Assembly (NCBI GenBank): GCA_011109175.1
Contig: RDEW01000043.1
Span: 392,746 to 456,745, forward strand
Origin: Dicyema japonicum
Lineage: Eukaryota; Dicyemida; Rhombozoa; Dicyemidae
Reading direction: 5' to 3'
Length of the DNA: 64,000 nt
The position numbers and the translations under genes were made by a program. The notes beneath the pieces are model-generated. The model worked only from the letters and a program-made list of their open reading frames with translations. It was not told the DNA's origin and did no database searches. Below, piece by piece: positions 55,145-64,000 of this stretch (position 1 is the stretch's first letter; each line of letters begins with the position of its first letter).

Positions 55145-55300
55145 GGCATCTGAATGGCCATGCTATTTCCCCTAACAATAGCCAACGAGATACGTTCTCG
55201 GAACCAACTAGTCTCTCGCGGATCCTTGGTCACAGCTTGAATCATGGAGCCGATCTTACGAACCAACTCATCTGCTTGGGGCCAAGGATTCCTAATATAA
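55145..55300 (-). pseudogene. RLE-type LINE C-terminal scrap inside the MULE
   Basis: The minus strand reads NPWPQADELVRKIGSMIQAV, then ETSWFRERISLAIVRGNSMA and a stop. This equals the last ~45 codons of the element at 20480-23093 (LRQKIGIAILRGNSFAIHA). It lies in the left subterminal region of the MULE, antisense to its transposase. Confidence 0.75.
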
Positions 55301-55455
55301 TAAAATTGACTTGACTTTTTCGCTATGGTTTAATCTTTTTGAACTTGACTTTTTTCGCCTTGGTTTAATCTTTTTGACTTAATCAATATACGGATTTCAA
55401 GGTTATAATCAAGCGTATTTTAAATATTATGCTTGCCGCAAAAATAAGATACAAA

Positions 55456-56919
55456 ATGGAGATAATATCAACTAACAAAGTAGGAAAGCAAATTTGTTTT
55501 AAGGGTTTATGTATACAAAGAACTCGGTGACAAAAAACTATATAATTTTTAAATGTGTGAAAAAATCTTCACAAGGATGCAGAGGAAGCCTGAGAACAGA
55601 TCATAATTTTGAATTTCCCAAAGAAGTAATTTCTCACAATCACGAATTTGACGAAAGTCAAATAAAACTAATGAAATTGTGCAACGAAGCAAAACTTATT
55701 GCTAAAACGAGTCAAGAAAATCCCTTACAAATCTATTCAAAGGTTGTGTCTCAATGTGAAACAGCAACCAGAATTATTCTCCCTTCTGCAGATTCTTTTA
55801 AGCAAACATTAAGGAATCAACGCTTGTCTCTACCTATTCCAAAAAATATTTTTGATATCGGAGATATTCCATTTTCTTTAACTTTAACTCTTGGTCCAGA
55901 TTCAGAAAATTTTTTAATTTATGATAATCATAGAAAAACCGATAAATATTAATATTCAGCACCAAAACTAATTTACGTTATTGGCGAATTAAAAATCATG
56001 GTATATGGATGGAAATTTCTCCATGGCACCATGTATCTTCAAGCAAATCTATTTTATCAGGATTCAGTTCAATGCCAGTGCAATTACAGTTATTTATGGA
56101 ATATTACTTTCTAAATCACGAAAGATTTACGAAAAATTTTTTGAGGCTATTCAACATGCAATTCATAATTTGAATTTGGAATTTTGTCTTGAAACTATTA
56201 TGGCAGACTTTGAAGATTCGGTATTTCGAGCTGTCCTTGCAGTATTTGGGAGACGAATACATATTAGAGGATGTTATTATCATCTAAGACAGTCAACCTG
56301 GAGAAAAATTCAAGAATTGCATCTAGTAAAACAATATAAAGAAAATATTAATTTTAACATTTTTTGCGCAATGATAGACGCTCTTGCGTTTTTACCCATT
56401 CAAGATATGGAAGAAGGAATAGAATTCCTAATGAATAATATGCCAGAAAATGTTCCAGATTCAAAATATATATTAGATTATTTTGATAGAACATATGTTC
56501 GCGGTTATTATCGTTGCTTAAATGATCGAGAAAACCCCTTAGCTGTTAGAATACAGCACATTGCTCCATTGTTTCCTCCAAATTTATGGAATGTGTATGA
56601 AGCTACACTCAATAATAAACAAAGAACAAATAACTATTGTGAAGGGTGGAACAATAAATTATACAATTTGACGGGATATCGTCATCCATCGATATGGAAT
56701 ATTATATCGTCATTCCAAAAAGAAGAAAAAATGACGAAAACTATTATTGACCAGGATTCCTTTGGAAAAAGAATTTCAACAAGAACAAATAAAAAAACGA
56801 TTGATAGACAAAAAAGGCTTTTAAATATATGTCTGGATCGCCAGGACGGAAAAAAAACAGTAGGAGAAGCCCTAAAAGCAATTGCATGGAATATTAAATA
56901 TTCTTTTGATTCACATTAA
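55456..56919 (+). pseudogene. FLYWCH-MULE transposase, two frameshifts from intact
   Basis: From ATG 55456: MEIISTNKVGKQICFKG, a one-base shift at about 55505, then the FLYWCH zinc finger YTKNSVTKNYIIFKCVKKSS ... CRGSL ... SHNHEFD (Cys-Cys-His-His). The frame breaks again near 55952-56005. It then opens over 305 codons: MDGNFSMAPCIFKQIYFI (first catalytic Asp), ETIMADFEDSVFRAVLAVFG (second), GCYYHLRQSTWRKIQELHL (C..H block), RTNNYCEGWNNKLYN, ending at TAA 56919. It is the youngest-looking DNA transposase here. Confidence 0.88.
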
Positions 56920-57429
56920 ATAATCCCTTGATTCACGTTAAATAAAAATCATATGTTATATTACATTTTAAAAAATTTTAAAAGTAGAAAAAATCTGTTT
57001 TATTTTTAGAATTTATTTCCACCACGTGTAGTTTTAGTTGTGGCGGGGCATTTTAAATTCATTAACATTTGCCAAAATTAACTATTTAAATAATTTGTTA
57101 TTCTAAACTCGCTTACTTTAAAATGAAACGATCATGAATAAAAATCTTAATTTATAAACGGAAAAAAAGTCAAACGGAAAAAAAGTCAAGTGTTGAAAAA
57201 AATTTTAAAAATTTAAAGTTGCTAGTAGTATCACAAAAATGCGATATAAACTAAAAAAAGACAACTTGACTTTTTTTCCTACAACCCATTTCATCACTGC
57301 TTACTGAACGAAGCGAGACAAGACTTTCATCCATCATGAAGCTAAATAGACATTTCATGAAGGGGTAGCTTTTGGCCAATTAACAACAGTTTTTTTTTTT
57401 CATGGCATGGTGGAATCCAATGGACATGA

Positions 57430-57850
57430 CTAACAGGTATTGGTTTAGTTTTCTTTGAAATACTGTTTTTATACTTTTTAATAACGTCCAATATACCTAA
57501 TAGGTTTATCCAGTAATCCCAGTCGGAGTGGGACCATTCCAAGCATCAAGTCCTTACAACTAACCGACATTGTTGAAGCCTCTCCAATGAAGAGGGAAAA
57601 AAGAGATCCTTTTTTGATGCCGGACAGTCTTTGGACGTCTCCTAAGTTAGGTAGATTCCATCTCTTCATGTTCCAGTAAAGACTCACACGTTCTATTCTG
57701 ATATTTTTAACTTACAGGCTACATCTCAATAGTAAGACCGGTAATCTTCAAATTAAATAGAATCCTTTCACAATCTAAACAGGGCCTGCTCTACCGCTGA
57801 CAAGGCCGAGAAGTCCAAATGTTAAAAGTGGGTGGTCTTAAAGGAGGATT
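57430..57850 (-). pseudogene. LINE RT scrap
   Basis: The minus strand contains LPNLGDVQRLSGIKKGSLFS followed by LFIGEA, resembling the 'GIKQGDSLSPLLF' motif of LINE reverse transcriptases, preceded by DFSALSAVEQALF. Probably the RLE-type LINE. Bases 57851-58489 show nothing else firm. Confidence 0.45.
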
Positions 57851-58489
57851 TTTGTTTGTCCTTCTCGCGTTTGGAACTCTGGTTCCCTTGCGCCTGCAAA
57901 GAATTCCTGAAACGTATAGGGAATTGGGTTTTTACAAACAAACAGGAGATCCCCGTGAGCGCTGCCGGCTATTTGAATAAACTCGCTCGCCATCCTGAGA
58001 AGGAATAGCCACGCAGTCTGCTGTATGACTTTATTTTATTTTAATAAAAAATAATATCTAAACAGATAGGATATTAAAGACAGATAATAAAGAAATAACA
58101 TCAACGTAAACCCATCAGGCGTGAATGTAAGGATTCTACAACCTTCTGACTGAGGGAAACTTCTGATGACATCGGATCTGACAGTCGTGGGTTACTCTCG
58201 TCAAACAGGTCCAACCTATGAGGCATTGAGTCTTTCTGGCATGATACAATTGTTGAAAGGGATCCTCCTACCTTCTTCCTGGCAAAATCCACTGGTCAAG
58301 ATTTTCCATTATGACAACTCTCCTGCTAACTTCTCCACCTCTCTTCTGAAGTTGAACTCTGTAATGGATTATTGGAGGATGGATATGGTCTGTTAAGCTC
58401 CCTTGGAAAGAGCTTAATTAGTTGTGATTGCTGTTGCTAGACTTACTAAAGACTGATGTCAAGGTCCCCCATGTGGCATAGTTGCCAAT

Positions 58490-58790
58490 TTATTTTTGAG
58501 GTTTTCTGTTTTCTTGTCTGTTCCTCCTGTCTCTTCCTATTAGAGTGGCGTCATGTGATCCACCTGTCTAGGTGACGCCCAATGCCAGGCCGGCACGAAA
58601 AAGGATCATTTGCTCTTCCCACTCCACTGGAGGGGTTTCCACAACTGCATGAAATGGACGTCTTACCTTTTATGCTGATTCCGGATGGACTCTGTTTCTG
58701 TAGAAGTGGAAACTGGATGCACTTAATTAGTTGTTTACTATAACTTCTTTCTCGGTGTATCCGGGGTTAATAAATAAAATAAAATAAACA
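58490..58790 (-). repeat. Dispersed repeat R1, inverted long copy
   Basis: The reverse complement matches 48600-48900 over its whole length. Blocks include GGTGGATCACATGACGC, CCCTCCAGTGGAGTGG, CCGGAATCAGCATAAAAGG and CGAGAAAGAAGTTATAG. It ends in CCGGGGTTAATAAATAAAATA, a simple A/T-rich 3' tail like those of LINEs and SINEs. Confidence 0.8.
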
Positions 58791-58815
58791 ATAAAAAAGT
58801 TAATATATTTAATAA

Positions 58816-59085
58816 TCAACAACCTTCCTCGCCTGCCTGTTCGCCAGCCTCTTCAGGCAGGTTCGATTCTGGTTGCTGAAACAACTCCGAGAGCGCCTTG
58901 TCCAATTGAACCTTCTGCCAATATGTCATCTCCGGGCTCTGCCTTCTATACTCCAGTGTCAGGTTCTCTAAGGTCCGCTTTAATACAGTGGACTGTAGAT
59001 AGGCCTGGAGCTTCCTATCTACCCCAACTGCTTCAGATAACCCTTGTTGTACTTTGTTGCAATTCCTTCCCATTACTGTTGGAAT
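58816..59085 (-). CDS. Repeat-borne small ORF, copy on minus strand
   Basis: Counterpart of 220-438, with the same VGVDRKLQAYLQSTVLKRTL start. Here the frame is open further upstream (MYRKLIPTVMGRNCNKVQQ), giving up to 94 codons and ending EEAGEQAGEEGC. Substitutions relative to the first copy are mostly single bases. Unknown function. Confidence 0.4.
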   Translation of the reverse strand: MPTVMGRNCNKVQQGLSEAVGVDRKLQAYLQSTVLKRTLENLTLEYRRQSPEMTYWQKVQLDKALSELFQQPESNLPEEAGEQAGEEGC

Positions 59086-59089
59086 CAAC

Positions 59090-59860
59090 TTACGATACAA
59101 CCTTACTGGCTGAAACAGAGGATGGCCTCAGGGAATTGATTCTAAGATTCAGAGAAGAGAGCGCCGTCTTTATTGCTAAATATCAAGAAGACCAAAATTA
59201 TGACTGCTGCTAATAATGGAGTAATGGAACTAAAAATTGGGAATGAGAAAATAGAGAGTTGCGATAATGTTGTCTTTCTGGGATGTCTAATTAATCGAAA
59301 TGGTGACGGAGACTTGGAAATCAAGAGGCGAATTGCCATGGGACGAGATACCTTCCAAAGAATGAATAGAATTTGGAAAAACAAAGATATTTCCTTAAGG
59401 ACCAAATGCAGACTAGTTAATGCAATCGTGTTCCCGGTTTTTCTATACGGCGCAGAATCATGGATATTGAAAAAGGCGGATAGAGGAAAAATTGATGCTT
59501 TTGAGCTGTGGTGCTGGAGGAGGTTACTAAGAATCCCTTGGACTTCCAAAATAACAAACATCGATGTACTCAAACGGGTAGAGACTGACATTTCGCTAGA
59601 AGGAAGAATCGTAAAACACAGATTGGCGTACTCTGGGCATGTTGTCCGCTCTGATTCACTGGAAAGAACCATTATGCTGAGCAATATTACTGGGAAGAGA
59701 AGACCTGACCGACCAAGGACTCGGTGGCTATCCACGGTGGAAGACGTCACGGGAATGTCTATATCAACGCTACTCCAAATTGCAACTGATCGGGGAGAGT
59801 GGAGGAAACTCGTTCATGAGATCTCCAAGGGTCGGACACGACTTAATTGGACAACATAAC
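59090..59860 (+). pseudogene. RTE-like LINE, RT C-terminus and tail with long open frame
   Basis: Begins YDTTLLAETEDGLRELILRF (remnant of the YADDTTLLAET box), a frameshift, then 228 open codons (59173-59859): LNIKKTKIMTA, VVFLGCLINRNGDGDLEIKR, RTKCRLVNAIVFPVFLYGAE, WCWRRLLRIPWTSKITN, HRLAYSGHVVRSDSLERTIM, KRRPDRPRTRWLSTVEDVTG and RGEWRKLVHEISKGRTR. This is the 'craniofacial development protein 2-like' type of RTE RT. It ends at ACATAACATAACATGATAA. It is in better condition than the other RTE-like copies and belongs to a different subfamily (SGHVVR instead of FGHVLR). Confidence 0.85.
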
Positions 59861-61110
59861 ATAACATGATAAGGACTTGCCAGAATCCTTATCGTGTACC
59901 ACAATGTCCGGTTTATTGTGCTTGACTACCACCGAGGTACAGATAACACTGTCTACCTTATTTTGGACCCTAGTGTTCTCTACTACAGATTGTACCTTAT
60001 GAGTCCGCAACTTTCTGGTGTGGCGAATACTATACTTATTGCATAGTAGAAGATGAAGACTCCTTACTACCTCGTTATGCCTCCACACATAGTCGTGGCA
60101 GAGCATGGATCCGCACCTAGTGGCTAAATGATCAACCGACATGCTCCTTGATTTACAGTAGGGACATGTATTTGTTGATTGACCCCAAAAAATATTGTGG
60201 TCTTGAATATACGTGTACACCGCCTCCGATCGAGGTGAGTTGTCACCGTATTTTAGCCATATTGTCGACAACTTAAGGTCGACATGTGGATTATCTAATG
60301 CTCTGAAGAGGACCTTGTGAAAGTTTTTTAAGTTGATCTTTTCCATCAAATTATTATATCGCAACTCGATCAACGCCTTCACATTTACTAGCCCATTATC
60401 CTCAACGCACCATACTTAGAAGACAAAAAAGGTCTGATAGTGCCTAGGTAAATTGCCCGTGTTTTTCGGTCGTTATTATGGCGTGCTTCCTACAGACACA
60501 CTTGACCTAGCTATCAGGGTGTCGTGCATTCGCATTAAGGATGCGCTCACTTAGTTGGGCTACTCCACACAGTCCACGGCAGAATTGATCACGGGGTAAA
60601 AATAGTATTTCTTATTGGCTGCCAGCACATGAACATGGTTCTCTCTGAGCACTCCACGGATCATAACATCCATCTCATCATACTCTTTGGGCACAATGTC
60701 CACAACACCTATGTAGTAGTTTAGCAGCGAGACAGCATACTCATTCAATGCTAGGTACAAATTCCTTGCATTTAGAGACGTCTTACATAATAACGCAGCT
60801 CTTTAGCGAATGCTTTTAGTAATTTGTCGCTTCGTCTCAAACATTATAAAAGACTTTGGAGTTTCGGTAACACCCAGATACTTATATCCTTCGTGTTCCT
60901 CGAGGACTCTTACTAACTGGCTACATACTTGCGTGTTAGTCGCAGACTTTGAATAATTCAAATCTAGTCCTATAATCTCAAAGAATTCCCTGGCACAGAC
61001 CCCCGTGGAACAGAGATCCTCGGATGTTCGAGCATACATCTTCAGGTCATCGATAAAAAGAAGGTGATTTGTACTGAAACAAACCCCTCCAGTATGTGCG
61101 AAATTATATT
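59857..61110 (-). pseudogene. RLE-type LINE: RT end, CCHC knuckle and endonuclease
   Basis: The minus strand reads NHLLFIDDLKMYARTSEDL with a FIDD catalytic box (61040-61070), GLDLNYSKSATNTQVCSQ, YKYLGVTETPKS, VLRENHVHVLAANKKYY (60560-60760), then an open 180-codon frame (59843-60382) with STIWLKYGDNSPRSEAVYTY, CPYCKSRSMSVDHLATRC (C-x2-C-x7-H-x4-C), DYVWRHNEVVRSLHLLL, and near the end NKPDIVVHDK (PD of the restriction-like endonuclease). Typical of R4/NeSL-like LINEs. It ends tail-to-tail with the RTE-like copy, overlapping it by a few bases. Confidence 0.85.
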
Positions 61111-61180
61111 TTGTTCAAACATTAAATTTAATATTATTATTTTAATTTGATTAAAAATAATAAAATAAAACCATAGTAAT

Positions 61181-61600
61181 AAAATGACAAACGAAGAGAC
61201 TTATAAATGGAAAAATGACTATTTGATAGATGGCGATAATCTGAATAAGAAACCATTGCACAATCCCCCAGAGTCTATGGAGGACTATTATTTAGCCACC
61301 CAAACAATATCGGAGCACTGAACGAACATCAACAGAGGGAACTTAACATTCATAAAGTGGCAATTTTTATCCACTTTAGATTAAACTTCGTGCTGATAAC
61401 GAACACTATCTCAGATCAAACCCGATGTTATAAAATTCTGAGTGAATTCTTACAGTAATTAAATAATTGAAAATTTAACAGGGAATCATTTCTAACTCAA
61501 CCTGAAGATCCCTACAGCATGCAAAGGGTAAACCAAAGTTTTTTTAAATTTTAGAATTCTTCAGCAAAGAGAATCTTGATAAGTATGAATAATAATAGTG
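61181..61600 (+). CDS. RIIAD1: RIIa-domain protein, RIIAD1-like, partly resolved
   Basis: Central part: GLLFSHPNNIGALNEHQQRE then LNIHK, a 23-nt GT..AG intron (61357-61379), IKLRADNEHYLRSNP, and further ESFLTQPEDPYSM. The order 'GALxxxQ..L..(F/H)KI..R..NE.YLR.(H/N)P' and the later FL..P resemble animal RIIAD1, which carries a dimerisation/docking RIIa domain as in cAMP-dependent kinase regulators and ciliary proteins. The 5' end is unclear: an ORF from ATG 61184 (MTNEETYKWKNDYLIDG) is in another frame. The junction after SNP and the last exon (FFSKENLDKYE) are also unresolved. It may be functional with introns that I failed to place, or decayed. Confidence 0.5.
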
Positions 61601-61619
61601 TTACCAATTATTATTTTAA

Positions 61620-62345
61620 ATTATTAATTATAATTATTAATAAAGAAAATTAATTAATTAAAAATCAATTTTCACGACTAGGTCTCCATTAATGAGCACT
61701 CAAAAGAAGTTACCACTCATGATCGTGAGCCCATTGTTCTTGATTTTTTTGAGTTGGAAGATGGCTGATAAGTTATCCGATGTTGATTGATTAAGGTGTG
61801 ATTCTTGAGTAGGGTACCGGGGCCTTCATTCTTTTCATATTTTAGCAGAAATCGTAGTGTATTCAGGGAAAGTACAAATTGGGTGCCTAGAATTGAGTTT
61901 AGTTTTTTGAAAAAGCTATATCCACAGAATTGTGGAAAGTGCAACGTAGTGCGGTGATTTTTGTCTGAATTCCGTTAATGTTAATTCAAGTGATATTGCG
62001 GTTCTACGTGATTGCAGAAGAGAGAAGACGACACTACCTTTAAGTGGTTAATTGTTCGGAAGGTTGAAATGATGACGTAAGCAAAAAATGTCAACTTAGT
62101 TTCATGATTGATAAGGGCCTTGTTTTGCTTCTCGTGAGTATGGATGAGGTGACGGATTCATGAAAAATCTGAAACTCAAGTTTTTGAACAGCGTCGGATG
62201 CACGTAAGATTCGGGCGAAAATTGAAAGAGTGAAGGATCATCTGTCGAAAGCTCTAAATGGTAGTAAAATGCCGCGTGGTTCACCTGTATGATGGTGTTG
62301 TGCATCACATGATGTTGAAAAGAACTACACTTTCCCTATCCTTAT
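61620..62345. other. Spacer with short repeat copy
   Basis: AT-rich to 61680. Two minus-strand ORFs of 68-75 codons show no motif. The reverse strand of 62110-62260 is the partner of the short repeat at 54680-54795. No exon was recognised. Confidence 0.45.
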
Positions 62346-64000
62346 CTATAAAAAGGATGGTTTTCCAGGTACGCTCTAATTTTGTGTGGTGACGTCGAAT
62401 CCAACCCAGGCCCTGAAATCAACCTGGTCCAGATCAATATCAACGGAATACGAAACAAGGTGCTGGAAGTCCGCCACTTACTCAATAGTAATGAAGTTGA
62501 CATTGCTCTAGTCCAAGAGACAAAACTACAACCAAACATACAAACCCAACCTTTCCCGGGTACTCCATTATCCGTAAAGACAGAAGGTTAAGCTTGGTGG
62601 AGGACTAATGACACTAATAAGAAATGGAATTCAATATGAAGATGTTTCAAACAAAATCAGAAAACTCTATCCAGAAGATGACCCTTTGGAACTAATTGGC
62701 AGAATTCCTAGGAAAACTATAAATATTGTCAATGTATATATTCCCCCTACTACATCTGTCCAAGTGGGTACTACCCTAACCTACAGATTTTCTCAAACCT
62801 CAAAAACGTAATACTATGCGGTGACATCAATGCCAAACATCAATTATGGTATGAAGGCCAGAAACCAGACAGTAGAGGAAACCTACTGGCCAGAAACTTG
62901 GGACAATTTTGTTTACTGAATAACACCATAAACAATACAAGAACACCTACTCGAAAAGGAGACAAACCTACATCCCCTGACCTCTCCTTATGTTCCCCAT
63001 CAATGTTTCCCCTCATCAACTGGACTGTAAAATATGAACTAAGAAGTGATCACAACCCTATTATGATGAAAATCAACACTGAAAATAAATTTATCAGACA
63101 GAATTCCACTTTTTTAAATTTCGAAAGCGCGGATTGGTCCAACTTCTCTAATTACATCGACACCAATATGGAAGTATTTTACACATTGGTATTCTCATCA
63201 ATTGACCACATGATCAAAACTTTCACGGACATTATACTCCAAGCAAGAAAACTATTTATTCCAATGGGATGTTATCAAACAAGGAATACTTATTATAATA
63301 CACATACAAAAACACATATCAGAGAAAGAAATAAATTAAAGAGGCAAAAGGATTTATCAAATGATGATTTCCAAAAAATGAAAACTCTAAATATACAAAT
63401 TAAATCAGTTACCCAATCGAGAATCAAAATGCGATTGACATCACTTATTGATTCTCTATCGCCAAATACATCCGAGACGTTGATATAAAGGAAAATTAAA
63501 TATTTGAGACGTTGCAATGAAGGCTCTGAGAAAGCCTTCCACGGACAGGGATGTAGCAACATCGACCCAAATATTTTAATGAAACACTATGTCGCAATCA
63601 GCCATAAAAATTTCTCGAGGGAACACAGAGTCTACAAGAAGAAGTTGTATCCATCATATGATTTGATTGTCTTTACTCCACAAGAAGTTCGAAACGCAAT
63701 CATGGATGCCAAAAACTCCCGTTCCCGAGGTGCTGACAATGTCTCGATGATGGAACTGAAACACCTTGGTGAAAAAGCAACCAAATTCCTATCATACGTT
63801 TATACTATATCTGTGAACAATAATATGATACCTTCTATATGGAAGAAATCCATAATTCTGCCAATTCGGAAGCCAAACAAACCTGCAAACGATCCCTCTT
63901 CTTATCGTCCAATTGCAATACTATGTGCAATGTCCCGAATTTTAGAAAAATTAATCTTAACACGAATCAAAAATATTGTACCAAATCGAGTATTCCAGCA
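62346..64000 (+). pseudogene. Jockey-like LINE with N-terminal 2A motif, continues past the window
   Basis: The open frame begins after a TAA at 62349 and reads GWFSRYALILCGDVESNPGP, a consensus 2A ribosome-skipping motif (62388-62414), directly followed by the APE endonuclease INLVQININGIRNKVLEV and VDIALVQETKL. After frame breaks: VILCGDINAKHQLWYEG (about 62815), YELRSDHNPIMMKI (about 63050), linker RERNKLKRQKDLSNDDF, then RT: DAKNSRSRGADNVSMMELKH, WKKSIILPIRKPNKPANDPS and SYRPIAILCAMSRILEKLI (63690-63960). No in-frame ATG precedes the 2A motif within the copy, so the 5' end is truncated or recoded. The frame is broken near 62590, 62810 and 63490. Confidence 0.88.

Larger units (their letters stand above)
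54837..57279 (+). mobile_element. MULE transposon with motif-array terminal repeats
   Basis: Long inverted ends of about 90 bp: GGAAAAAAAAGTCAAGT, then TTTAGTTTATATCGCATTTT, then GTGATACTACTAGCA at the left, mirrored at 57200-57279. The motif GGAAAAAAAGTCAAGT, in either orientation, occurs about eleven times in the two flanks (near 54798, 54821, 54837, 54940, 55000, 55032, 55306, 55342, 57161, 57177 and 57263). It encodes a FLYWCH-MULE transposase. A LINE scrap sits at 55145-55300. The target duplication is not clear because the motif repeats outside the presumed left end. Confidence 0.85.

Noticed and set aside
56005-56919. Intact host gene derived from a MULE
   Set aside because: The ORF is long, but terminal inverted repeats surround it and the upstream FLYWCH part is frame-shifted, so it is a transposon copy, not a domesticated gene.
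62388-62414. 2A motif taken as evidence of a viral insertion
   Set aside because: It is followed at once by an APE endonuclease and a LINE reverse transcriptase; no capsid, helicase or viral polymerase is present. 2A motifs occur in non-LTR retrotransposons.
1-64000. CRISPR arrays, prokaryotic operons, phage or plasmid genes
   Set aside because: No direct-repeat/spacer array, no ribosome-binding-site-led gene strings; the coding content is animal genes and eukaryotic transposons.

Overview
This is a eukaryotic (metazoan) nuclear genome window. It is AT-rich and made mostly of decayed transposable elements, with a few single-copy host genes between them. The host genes were found by splicing very short introns out of the sequence: an ARID2-like chromatin subunit (23679-26516, -), an Ig-domain membrane protein (28961-29990, -), ribosomal protein uL14/RPL23 (32673-33188, +), pinin (50774-51938, -), the mitochondrial zinc transporter SLC30A9 (52189-53583, +, no introns) and a probable RIIa-domain RIIAD1-like gene (61181-61600, +). 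In the four genes whose exons could be joined, 24 of 28 proposed introns are 22-29 nt long. Each has GT..AG ends, keeps the frame, and gives a protein collinear with the animal family. To my knowledge, introns this short in an animal are a hallmark of dicyemid mesozoans, so the source is inferred to be a dicyemid (Dicyema-like) or another lineage with similarly compacted introns.

Layout: 1-11.8 kb is a mosaic of LINE fragments (RTE-like, Jockey-like and restriction-like-endonuclease types), one MULE remnant and minor repeats. 11.8-13.7 kb is a hAT element with clean ends and an 8-bp target duplication. 13.7-23.1 kb holds further LINE copies, a complete pogo/Tigger-like element (18299-19635) and the best-preserved LINE of the window (20480-23093). 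23.7-26.5 kb is ARID2. 26.5-35.7 kb carries repeats, SINE-like copies, the Ig gene, a 54-bp minisatellite and RPL23. 35.7-37.5 kb is a hAT element that has swallowed a LINE fragment. 39-48.3 kb is a Jockey-like LINE, then a second Jockey-like LINE split by a nest of at least four hAT transposons. 50.7-53.6 kb is the head-to-head pair pinin/SLC30A9. 54.8-57.3 kb is a MULE with a FLYWCH zinc finger and many copies of a short terminal motif. 58.5-61.1 kb has an RTE-like and an RLE-type LINE meeting tail to tail. 62.3-64.0 kb is the 5' half of a Jockey-like LINE whose ORF opens with a 2A-type ribosome-skipping motif; it runs off the window.

There is no operon logic here. The host genes are independent housekeeping or structural genes: pinin in splicing and the exon-junction periphery, uL14 in the ribosome, ARID2 in PBAF chromatin remodelling, SLC30A9 in mitochondria. 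Only pinin and SLC30A9 show a shared regulatory arrangement, with a 250-bp divergent promoter. The rest of the sequence is a record of repeated insertion: LINE fragments inside DNA transposons, and DNA transposons inside LINEs and inside each other. All identifications come from reading the sequence and from recalled family motifs; no database search was run.
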